64,000 bases of DNA from positions 242,147,652-242,211,651 of the forward strand of contig NC_066579.1 of assembly GCF_024323335.1 (NCBI RefSeq), written 5' to 3'. The stretch comes from Lathyrus oleraceus (lineage: Eukaryota > Streptophyta > Magnoliopsida > Fabales > Fabaceae). The translations under genes were made by a program, and so were the position numbers. Of the stretch, positions 37,700 to 47,910 are shown piece after piece. The notes beneath the pieces were generated by a model. It saw nothing but the letters and a program-made list of their open reading frames with translations, was not told the DNA's origin and did not search any database. Position 1 is the first letter of the stretch. Every line of letters starts with the position of its first letter.

Positions 37700-38335
37700 T
37701 AGTTTTCAACTGTTGCGAGCCAACCTTGGGATACAAGGCGCAAATAAACTGCTAAACAACATGTACAACATCGTTCGAAAGCAAAATTCATAAGCAATAG
37801 AGGATAGATTGCTTCGTCTCAAAGAAAATCTGCATAACGCGCCTCCACGAGGAAACACCGTGCAAGACGTAATGTCGAAGAGAAGCCAAATCGTTATCCT
37901 TGAGCCGATCACAACGAGTAAAGACGATGCTCCAAGATCTCAAAATCACCAGAAGGAAAAAAAATAGAGTCCTTCTTAGAGCCCCGAGGGAGACCGAGGC
38001 AGCCATGTTCCTCCATAGGACTAGATAGAGAAACAACCGCCAACAAATCCGTTTAAGAATCCTCTATGCACCCTCATTTTTTATAGAAAAATACTTAAAT
38101 TAATGGAGAAGTATCCTAAGTTGGGTGAGTACAATGCGAAGGGAGACCTAGACGAGTATGTGCAACTTGTCAACGAATAATTATAATACTTCCATGCCGA
38201 CGAAGCCTCAAAGTGTAACTTATTCACACTAACTTTGGTTGGCCCGACTAGGCTATGGTTCAACGCTATACCTGACATAAGCATTGAGTCATGAGAGGAT
38301 TTCTGCGAGAGGTTCACCATGCTATCCCTTCCCCT
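37700..38335 (+). pseudogene. Ty3/gypsy (Ogre/Tat-like) gag fragment
   Basis: From about 38090 the reading YPKLGEYNAKGDLDEYVQLV, with stops, then HADEASKCNLFTLTLVG, TRLWFNAIPDIS and EDFCERF matches the Retrotrans_gag core. Less certain Arg/Ser-rich gag sequence precedes it from about 37700. It breaks off at about 38335, where the opposite strand begins to code. Confidence 0.75.
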
Positions 38336-39030
38336 GTCTCCACATATCGAAAGGATGATAACTCGCTGATCACAAAATCCTCCTTATCACACACAATCAC
38401 AAGCTTGTCTCCAACCATGAACTTCATTTTTTGATGTAAAGTGGATGTTACCGCACCAACAACATGAATCCATGGTTTCCCCAACATGAAGCTGTAAGCA
38501 GGATGAATGTTCATTACATGAAAAGTAACAGTGAATTGGTGAAGACCCACATAGATCGGAAAATCCACCTCTCCAATGACTTCCCTCCTTGATCCATCAA
38601 AAGCTCATACAAAAAGTTAACTAGCCCGCATCTCTGATCCTTCAAACTGCAATTGACTTAGTGTGCTCTTAGGAAACACATTAAGTGAAGAGCCTGTATC
38701 AACCAAGACCCTAGAGACTAAAGTATATGCACAAGTAACAGAGATGTGCAAAGCCTTGTTGTGGTTGTGCCCCTCGGATGTCAATTATGCTTCATTAAAA
38801 CCCAAGTATCGACTTGAAGTGTTGTTAGCCACTTCGTCATCAAACTGATCAATCGTAATTTCTTACATCAAACTGATCAATCGTAATTTCTTACATCACG
38901 TGAACGGTGTTAAGAATTTTCAGCAGAGCCTTGCAATGAGCCTCCGAACTAAGTAGCAATGATAAGATTGAAATCTTGGAAGGAGTTTGACCCAAATGGT
39001 CAACAATCTTGAAATCACTCTTCTTAATTG
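38314..39030 (-). pseudogene. Ogre-like aspartic protease region
   Basis: On minus: IKKSDFKIVDHLGQTPSKIS near 39025, SSEAHCKALLKILNTVHVM near 38940, a 29-bp tandem duplication at 38850-38895 (atttcttacatcaaactgatc), then VLVDTGSSLNVFPKSTLSQL near 38710-38650 with the intact DTG catalytic motif, DFPIYVGLHQFTVTF, and HPAYSFMLGKPWIHVVGAVT. This is the Ogre/Tat pre-protease and protease order. Several stops. The adjacent gag is on the other strand, so the pieces were rearranged. Confidence 0.85.
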
Positions 39031-39370
39031 TCATACCCTCAAATTTACCTTATCCCATATCATCTTCTTGAGCCTTAAGCTCTAAGCGTACATCCCACAC
39101 ATATCATCTCATATGCATTTGTACTTAATAACCATAATAATCCATAAGCCCAAGGCATGGGATTCATCTGCAAAGCCCCAAGATCCCCTGATCATGTTGA
39201 GGTGTGCTCAAGCCACCTTAACCCAAATCCCATCCTCAAGCATCCCGCAAAGATTGGAGGATCACTCAAGGCATCTGACTCACTCCCCAAACCCAATTTG
39301 GATGGTGAGTCCCCTTTGAAGAAGCTTCAAGATTCATCTGAACACCCAAGAACCAAACCCTAGTTCATGA
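39031..39370 (+). repeat. 5' end of an Ogre-type LTR, truncated to 340 bp
   Basis: Starts at a tcatacctcaaatttaccttat block and matches 55042-55380 over its whole length at about 90% by eye, including cccaaacccaatttggatgg. It stops where minus-strand RT begins. It appears as a fragment between two minus-strand pol pieces. Confidence 0.8.
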
Positions 39371-39702
39371 TCTTCATAGCCATGTTATGACGAGTCCTTC
39401 GTAGCTTTTGCTTCACAAGAGGGCACTCTTGTCTAAGAGGTAGACGATGGACCATAATATCAGTATCTAGGTCGGACATGTCTTAGTATGACCATGTAAT
39501 CCTTCAAGAGCTTGATCAACTTTTCCTTGACTTCTTCTTGTAAGACTGAGCCTACTCTGACTTCCTTGGCTTCCTCGTTCGATCCAAGGTTGACCACTTC
39601 AACTGATTCTTCATGTGACTGAATGACCTTTGACTTTTGCTTGAGCATTCTTGCCAATTCTTCGGGGGAGCTCGGAATCTTGATCACAATCCTCGCCGGC
39701 AT
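39371..39702 (-). pseudogene. Ogre-like reverse transcriptase N-terminal fragment
   Basis: On minus: SVEVVNLGSNEEAKEVRVG, EVKEKLIKLLKDYMVI, then after a shift SDLDTDIMVHRLPL and CPLVKQKLRRTRHNMAMKI. This is the start of the Ogre/Tat RT domain (the VxIVNLG and DxxIVHRLP blocks). The RT palm is absent. It lies upstream, in minus reading, of the protease that should precede it, so the order is scrambled. Confidence 0.8.
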
Positions 39703-39829
39703 GATTAATCAGGTTATCAAAGTCATATGAGACTATAACAGAATTGTCATTGGCATATGTCGAGGGTGATCTGCACGATTTAGAAAATCACCCTCGAGGG
39801 TGACATGGCTATGGACATCAATCAAATCA

Positions 39830-40375
39830 CATTATAATGGAAATCCATGAAGGGTCTTTTGGAACGCACGCCGGTGGACATACTATGGTAAAGAAAATCT
39901 TGAGGGTCAGTTATTATTGGATGACTATGGAGGTTGATTGCCACCGCCACGTCCAAACATGCCATAAATGCCAAATCTACACCGACAAGATCCATGTGCC
40001 ACCAATGCCACTCAATGTCTTAACATCACCTTGGTCTTTTTCCATGTGGGGAATTGACGTAATCAGACGCATAGAACCAACTGCCTCGAATGGGCATCAC
40101 TTCATCCTTATGGTAACTCGGTTCATAAGGAAAGAAATCATTTGTTGTTATGGGGTTCCCAACAAGATCATTACTGATAATGGGTCTAACCTCAATAATA
40201 AAATGATGAAAGAGCCGTGCTGAAGCTTCAAAATGACCACCACAACTCATCGCCTTATAGGCCCAAGATGAATGGCGCCGTTGAGAAAGAAAACAAGAAC
40301 ATTAAGCAAAACATGCAGAAAATGGTGGAAACCTATCAAGATTGGCACGAAATTCCCCCGTTCGCATTACATGGC
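39830..40375 (+). pseudogene. Ogre integrase, N-terminal part, continued at 52463
   Basis: Reads HEGSFGTHAGGHTMVKKILR and CHRHVQTCHKCQIYTDK, the HHCC zinc domain. WGIDVI holds the first catalytic Asp, GVPNKIITDNGSNLNNKM the second, and MNGAVEKENKNIK the Glu. About 20 codons are missing after HHFILM, and there is a frameshift near 40220. The frame is cut at FALHG by the young Ogre; the remainder resumes at 52463. Confidence 0.85.
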
Positions 40376-42438
40376 TGTCATACCCCAAAATTTGCCCATC
40401 AATAGTTCAAGACATTTTTCAGGGGCATTCCGACTCATTTTATGGCACTGATCTTAAAGGGACAAAGGCCCAGCTCACGAATGGCCCAATCCAGAAAATG
40501 GCCCAAACTGGCCTGTTCGCTACACGCTCGCCTAGCGAACGTTCGCTACACGCTCGCCTAGCGAAGCAAACGTTCGCTACCAGCTCGCCTAGCGAGGCTG
40601 ACAGACAACAAAAAATTTCGGGCTTCGTTCTGAGCCCATTAGGTCATAGAAAAAGGCATTATAAATACCAGCACTTCAGTAATGAAAAAAAAGGACGAAA
40701 AAAGGAGGAAAGGAGAACTCTAGCAAGCAAACCCTAGCGCTCACAGACGGAAAACCCTAAAGGAAGCCCTGAAGGAAAAGCCGGCGGCAGCAAGGTCACT
40801 TCCGCTCAATTCGATCCGATCGGCCAACTCAAGGTTACAATTCGATTACAAACAGGTTGGCATTGCTATTACTACCTTATGTTCTTAATTTGCATATGAT
40901 ATCATGATTGAATTTATGAAACTATCTTAAGTTTTACATATGAATTTAAGTATGCATGAACACTTGAATGTCTAACCACATAATCTCTGTAATGAATGCT
41001 ATAAAGTGTGAAGCTTGCTGCCATTATATCGTTATTAAAACCGGAATCCGCAGCCGCTCGCTAGCACATCGCTAAGCGAGCATGCAGCGAGTATTCGCTA
41101 AGCCTTCGCTAGGCGAGGCAGGCGCGAACCTGACAGTAGCCAACTTTTCTGTTCTGACTCTTCATTCATGTTTTATCATAGCCAGGCATTGTTTATCTGA
41201 TCCTATTACTGTTGTGATTTCCTTTGCGGTGTAATCCTCGATTGCACCCTGATTTGGTATGCTAACCCGTTTGTTAAATTTTGCAAAGGTTCATATGTCC
41301 CAGAAAAAAAGACCGCCGTTAGGTCTTCCACTTTATTTGCGGGATACCCTTGTGGAGGCTCACCCTAAATTTTAATAATTAATTTTAATGTGTTAATTTT
41401 AATAATTAATTTTAATGTATTAATTTTAATGTATTATTTTTAATGTATTGATTTTAATGTGGAGCTTCATCATAATCACCTAATTAACTTTAAAATGTGG
41501 CCTTTAAATATGTGATCTTGGACCCCTCTTTTGCCTTATGATATTACGGTATTACGGTCATGTCCCGCGAATGTAGGGATACACTTAGCAAAGACCCTTC
41601 GATTAAATCATCATAAAATAAATCATGGTCCCTCGGATGTTGCCTTCGAAAATACAATTTTGTCCCTCGATGACCCTTCGGTGTAGCCTACGGTTAAATG
41701 ATGATCGTCCCTTCGAATGCTAAAGTATCCTTACAACTGTTACCTTCAATGACCTATCGATGACCCTACGGTGACCCTTAAACATCCAAAGGGTAAGATT
41801 ACTTACTTCTCAATAGTAAGGACAGTTTTACCCTCATAAGGATAGGAAATGCCCATAACGACCTCAGGAAGGTATAACTCTCAATTACTGGATCATAACC
41901 TAAAACATTTTCCACCCCTCACACTTTACACTTTACAAATCCTAGAAAATCACCACTTGGTATACATTCATACAAGAATCATTACCGAGTCATATTTTTC
42001 TAAACAACTTTCAAAACTAAACGAGATAACCACTTTGTATACATTCATACAAGAATCATTACAAAGTTAAATTCTCTTTTCAAAACCTTTTCTAAACCGC
42101 TTTCAAAATTAAACGAGATAAATACTTTGTATACATTCATACGAGAATCATTACAAAGTTAAACTCTCTTTCAAACATTTTTTAAGCAATTCACCGACAC
42201 TTTTTCAGACAAAAATATAAGTGATCCAGCAATTAAGAGCCCATGGATAACCATGGATACAAAGGGTGCTAATACCTTCCCTTTGTATAATGTACCTCCC
42301 GAACCCAAAATCTATTGAGGTCTTTCCTGTTCTTTTCCACCTTTCCTTATTGGATAAAAGAAAAGTCGGTGGCGACTCTTGCTAACCGCGACATTGCGAT
42401 AAAAAGCAAAACACCCTAAGTCAGTTCACCGTATGACA
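40376..42438 (+). repeat. 5' LTR of the young Ogre-like element
   Basis: Contains two full copies of a ttcgctacacgctcgcctag unit near 40509-40560, further tcgctaagcgag-type inverted words at 41055-41125, a TATA-like cattataaatacc near 40656, and three copies of a tttgtatacattcatac-type block at 41955-42160. Confidence 0.97.
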
Positions 42439-42442
42439 GAAC

Positions 42443-42460
42443 TGGCGACTCTGCTGGGGA
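42443..42460 (+). promoter_or_regulatory. Primer-binding site, tRNA-Arg type
   Basis: tggcgactctgctgggga begins four bases after the LTR and pairs, with two or three mismatches, with the 3' end of plant tRNA-Arg, the primer reported for Ogre elements. Confidence 0.85.
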
Positions 42461-43311
42461 CACTTTAAAAAGAGAGGTTACCTTAAAAAACAAGATCACT
42501 TATTTAAAATTGTCTGATTTACTTTTAAGGGATTGCTTGGGTATTCTTGAGTGAAAGATCCTACACCCGGATCTAGTGTACCTTAGGTAAGTAGCAATAG
42601 ATCATCGCGACTATCCGGCGTATACTGGAATGGTTAAAATGATGGCTACGGTTAATGTGACACTTTGGTTGTCCTGATGTTCCTCATGTTACTTAAGGAA
42701 AAATTTGGCTTCCGCATGGTGTCATTAAAGCATTAACTAGACCTTTAGAACCCTAATTGACTCATCCTAGCCATTAGAAAGTAGTGAGATAACTGACTTC
42801 GGTTCCGACTGGGGTTGGTTGAGACTCGATACTACACTCTTTGAGATTGGACTTTAGGGAAGCTTCGGTCAACCACTTGGTGTTGCACTGAAGTGGACTT
42901 AAAGGAAGGTCGATGATCTGAGATCCTTTTAGAACCCGGTTACTATTCTAGGACAGGTTGAACCAACTAAACTTCAGTGGGGAGGGTACTTACCTATAGA
43001 ACTCATGCAAGCCTTAAAACCTAGGAATGATGGTTGTGTGACTTGCTTGTGCTTGTTATTTATTTAACCTCATAACATCATAACATCATGACATCATAAC
43101 ATTGTACTAACCATTTCAAGGACTTAGGGATTTAACTTTGCTCTGTTTTGTAAAAAAAAAAAAAAAAGTCTCCTTTTTTTTGGTAGTCTATACAAAGTTA
43201 AATTCCAAAAGGCCTTGAAAACATTTCATACATTGCATAGCATGACATAACATTGCATAACAGGTACTCTAAAGGGATCAGTGTTCTCACGGTTTTCCTC
43301 CAAACAGAAAA
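42461..43311 (+). other. Leader of the young Ogre-like element, ORF1 absent
   Basis: No similarity to the Ogre ORF1 seen at 60413 is found. There is a repeated cataacatcataacatc stretch near 43070-43105 and a poly-A run near 43150. Confidence 0.6.
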
Positions 43312-43721
43312 ATGGACCTTGAACAAACTGTCAAGGATCTCCATGCTCAGAATGCTCAACTCCAGGAGATGATCTTGAAATTATCCAAGGGGCAGGAGGA
43401 ACTGAAAGCTCTCTTGCTCGAGCAAAAGGAAGACAAGAAACTGGTGAGTTACATTAACCCGGGAAGAAGGCTCAAACGACAGGCCACCAGAGTCGAGATT
43501 CGAATTCCGAAGGATCAAGAAGAGGAAACAGAGACAGATTCAGAAGATGAGAATGCTGATCCTTTCAACCCTGAGGATGACGATGAAGATTATGAGAATG
43601 AACAATACTCTCCAAAAGATGACAAGTACAAGTTGTTGGAAGAACGTATGCTAGCTATGGAGGGTCAGAAGGCGCCCGGTCTGGATTTCGAAAGCTTGGG
43701 TCTGGTCTCCGATGTGGTCAT

Positions 43722-45720
43722 TGTAACACCCCGATAATAATAAAATAATTATTTGAATTGAGTTAATAATTTATTTATTAATTTAATTAAATAATTGGAA
43801 ATTTTGTTATTATTATTATTGGATTATTATTTTGGAAAATATATAAGTTGGACTTAAGGAAATATCCCATTTGGTAAGAAAAAGTTTTACGTGAAACAGA
43901 GAACGATCGTGAAAGAAGAGGAAAAGGGCAAAGAGACAGAGCGAGGGCTGAAGGTTGAAGAAGGAAGGGCTTGAGCTTAGAGATTCGCCGGATTAACTCA
44001 GGTAAGGGGGGTTTATCGTCAATTAACGGGTATTATGGGATAATATGTCATGGGTAGTGATAAGCTGTTGATTGACCCTAATTGGGAATTGTGAATGCTG
44101 AAATTTTGTTGGATGAACCGTGTTAGAAGTTGAAATTTAGTCGGTAATTGAGTCTGTTGTAATTTCCCGATCGTATGGTTTTTACGGAATCGGATTCGGA
44201 GGTCCGGAAGTCCTCCAATGGCGGAAAATGCGGAGAATTCTGCATTCTGCCTTGAGTTAGCGCAGGAACAGCTTCTGTCTTGCGTTAACCGGTTAACCCA
44301 GGGTGTTAACCGGTTAACACTGTGTTGGATTATGAATATGTGCTGTTTTGTCTGCGTTAACCGGTTAACCCAGGGTGTTAACCGGTTAACACTGTTGTAA
44401 TTTCTGATATTTGGCTGTTTGTGCTGCGTTAACCGGTTAACCCAGGGCGTTAACCGGTTAACACTGTTAAATTTTGAGACAGAAGGCGTGTTGTGCTGCG
44501 TTAACCGGTTAACCCAGGGCGTTAACCGGTTAACGCTGTTGCAGAGTGGAAAAATGTTAATTTTAATGTTGTGTGCCTATTTGAGGGTTGGCCTATGTTG
44601 GCCTATGATGTAATAGAGATTAATTCCCGCTGTTTTGAGCAGTATAGATATTAGTGGAGTGTGCTAATATTGTGGTTGTTGTTTGGCATGATATAATATG
44701 CTTTTGTGATAAATTGTGTTGATAATGTGGAATGGTATACATGATGTTGTGAATGTGTGCATTTGTGAATAGACTATTTTATGGCTTAGAGTGTGAGCAT
44801 GTGTCTATTCTTGATTATCGTTGATGTTGCATTGCTAGGTGATTAGCATGCGTATTGTGGCCTTCGGGTGGTAGCTAATTCCCATGGTGAGGAATTAGTG
44901 AGTAAATCATGTTGATTGTTGTTGTTGTTGTTGCATGCTAGGTGATTAGCGTGCATATCATGGCCCATTTTGGGGTGGTAGCTAATTCCCATGGTGAGGA
45001 ATTAGTGAGTGAGTCACTATGTCTCAAATGAGTGGGACTAGTGAGCTTGGTAGCCGTGCCTGGATTTGGACGGTGAGGTTGAACTATATGTTCACAACAT
45101 AGTCGGTACCGCATGCATAAGAGTCTCATTGCACAATGAATGTATGGCATATGATATGAATGGATGCATTCCAGTATCATATGTGTGTTGTGTGTTGTGT
45201 TGTAATGTTGAATATGATTGAGATTTTTACTGTTGAATATGATGGTTGGATGGATATTGCCGTTGCTGAGTGCGTAGTTTGACTAGGGTGAATTAATGTG
45301 TTATTTACTTAGCATTACATGTTGTTCTATAATGCTTATTATATTGATTGAAGAACTCACCCTTACAACTATTTTTCAGGTAACGAGCAGTGAGTTGAGT
45401 AGAAGCTAGTGCTATGGAGTCTAGTGTCGTCCTTAGTGGGTCATGCTCTGGTAGATGTAACATCGGGAGGGGATGTTTGACCATGTTTTAATTTAGTTGT
45501 TGATCAACTTTACATGTAATGTAGTACATGCTTTGAATGTTGATGTTTTGTATCCGCTGCGTATTATGCAACTGTTTTATTTGATAAATAAATGAGCATG
45601 ACAGGATGTTTTGATAAATGTTTGTGAAATGATTGTGTGACACCCTTCGGGGCATAATTACTCTGATTAACATGTTATTATTTTAATTAAATAATTTGGG
45701 GTATTTAGAAGGGTGTTACA
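43722..45720 (+). mobile_element. Solo LTR of a Ty3/gypsy (chromovirus-like) element, 2.0 kb
   Basis: Ends TGTAACACCCC and GGGTGTTACA, flanked by a perfect 5-bp duplication, gtcat (43717-43721 and 45721-45725). No internal domain. It holds the palindrome array at 44284-44534 and a duplicated block of about 100 bp (44838-44903 and 44938-45008, sharing gtagctaattcccatggtga). TGTAACACC ends are common in Tekay-type chromoviruses; that lineage call is tentative. Confidence 0.9.
44284..44534. repeat. Array of eight perfect palindromes GTTAACCGGTTAAC, 72-bp period
   Basis: Copies start at 44284, 44305, 44356, 44377, 44428, 44449, 44500 and 44521. Each pair is offset by 21 bp with a 7-base spacer (ccaggg plus t or c), and pairs repeat exactly every 72 bp. 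All eight 14-mers are identical, although the sequence between pairs varies. Confidence 0.97.
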
Positions 45721-46639
45721 GTCATTCCTCGCAAATTCAAGATCCCCACTTTCACTATATACGATGGGGCATCTTGCCCTCAGATGCATCTGAGAGCTTA
45801 TGTGAGAAAGATTCAGCCGTATACCACTGACAGGAAACTATGGATCCATTTCTTCCAAGAGAGTCTGTCTGGCACACAGTTAGAATGGTACTATCAGCTC
45901 GAGAGCTCTGACATCCACACCTGGACTGACTTAGCGACAACCTTCTACAAGCACTACCAGTATAACTCTGAACTAGCACCTACTCGGCTACAGTTGCAGA
46001 ATATGACTATGGGATCTAAAGAAAGCTTCAAAGAATATGCTCAAAAATGGAGAGATTTGGCTGGCAGAGTCAAACCCCCTATGACCGATCGAGAATTGGT
46101 GGACATGGTCATGAGCACACTGACTGGCCCATTCTACAGCCATCTATTGAGGAGTTCCTCATTGGGTTTCACTGAACTTATATTAACAGGTGAACATGTT
46201 GAAAGTGGCATTCGAAGTGGGAAGATACAGGCGACTACCTTTGATCCTCCGGAGACTCCTAATGGCATCACTGCCCCTCTGCCTAATCATGACGAGACTG
46301 TCAATGCTGTGGAAGATACTGATAACGATTATGAATTGGATAGCTGGATTTTCCCAATAATTGATGACGGACTCAATAATTGGAAGGCTGAAGACACTAT
46401 CCCGATTTCCTTTAGTCAGGAGTAATTGTTGTTGCTATTTTTGTGTTTCAAAGCATTGTGTCTATACCCAGGGCATAATAGCTAATTTTAAGGGTTTGTC
46501 ATTTTCATAAGCATATTCATATTCAATAAATCAATGGACTTTTTGCATTCAAATATTGCGCTCTTTATCCTCTCATTTTTCAAACAAGCTATGTTTTCTT
46601 GCACACACTCACGTAACAATTTGCCGATCCATATCCACT

Positions 46640-47290
46640 CTGGATCCTGTTGGTAATGACTCTGCTACTGTTCATTATGACTTTGAAAATCCGATCTACC
46701 AAGCCGAGGATGGAAGTGAGGAAGATTGTGAAGTCCCTAGAGAACTTGCCAGACTGGTACTACAAAAGACTATACAGCCGCATGAGGAATCAATTGAAAT
46801 TGTAAATCTGGGTACTGAAATAAACAAGAGAGAAGTCAGAAGTTTCTTGGGGCACTCGAATTACATTGCCCGATTCATTCCACACTTGATTGCTACCTGC
46901 AAACCCATCTTCAAATTACTAAAAAGGAAAAATCAAGAGATGGTATGGAATGATGAATAACAAAATCAGGAAATATCTCCAAGAACCTCCAATTCTGATG
47001 CTACCAGTTGAAGGAAGACCTCTAACTATGTATTTGACCGTGTTAGAAAATTCAATAGGGTGTGCTGGGCAACATGACGAGTCTGGTCGAAAAGAGCACG
47101 CCATATACCGCCTTAGCAAAAGGTACCGACTGTGAAACAAGATACTCACAGCTCGAGAAAGCTTGCTGCGCTTTGGCTTGAGCTGCTCGCCGACTAAGAC
47201 AGTATATGTTGAATCATACCACTTTATTGATTTCTAAGATAGATTCTATCAAATATCTATTTGAGAAACCTGCTGTCTCCTGAGAGAGTT
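46640..47290 (+). pseudogene. Ogre RT and RNase H remnants of the young element
   Basis: RT start YQAEDGSEEDCEVPRELARL and SIEIVNLGTEINKREV joins directly to the RT end SFLGHSNYIARFIPHL, so the RT palm is deleted. RNase H follows in other frames: KYLQEPPILMLPVEGRPLTM, then ETRYSQLEKACCALAWAARR, then IKYLFEKP. That joins at once to integrase PERVITDNGTKLN, so the first half of integrase is deleted too. At least three clean internal deletions are visible. Confidence 0.85.
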
Positions 47291-47322
47291 ATCACTGATA
47301 ATGGTACTAAACTGAACTCTGC

Positions 47323-47910
47323 ATGCAGTTCAAAATAAAACACCATAACTCTTCTCCGTACCGGCCAAAGACGAACGACGCCGTGGAGGCTGCTAACAAT
47401 ATCAAGAATATAACAGTAACATACAAAGACTGGTATGAGATGTTACCTTTTGCTCTTCATGGTTACCGCACTTCGACAGGGGCAACCCCTTTCTCTTTAG
47501 TCTATGGAATGGAAGCCGTTTTACCAGTGGAAGTTCAGATCCCCTCTCTAAGAATTGTGAAAGATGCAGGCTTAGATGAGGATGAATGGATTCAGACTCG
47601 ACTCGATCAGATAAATTTGATTGATGAGAAGAGACTGGCGGCTATTTGTCATGGGCAGATATATCAGAAGCGCATGACCCAGGCATTCAACAAAAAGGTC
47701 AAGAGACGAGTGTACCAAATCGGCGACTTAGTTATCAAGCGTATCATTCTACCACAAGGTGATCCCAGGGGCAAATGGACTCCCACATACGAAGGGCCAT
47801 TTGTAGTTAAGAAGGTATTCTCTGGTGGAGCCATGATGCTTGCTACAATGGACGGCGAAGAGTTCCCGCATCCTGTGGACGCTGACATAGTTAAAAAATA
47901 CTACGCATAA
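47323..47910 (+). pseudogene. Ogre integrase C-terminal region, open to the natural stop
   Basis: Reads HHNSSPYRPKTNDAVEAANN (third catalytic Glu), ATPFSLVYGMEAVLPVEVQI, LIDEKRLAAICHGQIYQKRM and, at the end, DPRGKWTPTYEGPFVVKKVF with a final KKYYA and stop. The last domain is the DNA-binding C-terminus of Ogre/Tat integrase. It is intact over about 195 codons but lacks the first two catalytic acids. It is paralogous to 52468-52926. Confidence 0.85.

Larger units (their letters stand above)
43312..46425 (+). pseudogene. Ogre gag, interrupted by a solo LTR
   Basis: Exon-like part 43312-43721: a coiled-coil start (MDLEQTVKDLHAQNAQLQEM), a basic stretch, and a strongly acidic Asp/Glu region. It resumes at 45726 in frame after one copy of the 5-bp duplication: PRKFKIPTFTIYDGASCPQM, WIHFFQESLSGTQLEWYYQL, KHYQYNSELAPTR and FKEYAQKWRDLAGRVKPPM, the Retrotrans_gag core, ending at a stop at 46423-46425. 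Without the insertion gag is open throughout, so the solo LTR is its only visible break. Confidence 0.9.

Noticed and set aside
43312..43737. A stand-alone acidic protein gene
   Set aside because: It is the 5' part of Ogre gag; its last codons and stop come from the inserted solo LTR.
44218..44613. Short frames with repeated Val-Asn-Arg-Leu-Thr
   Set aside because: Translations of the 72-bp palindrome repeats, not a protein.
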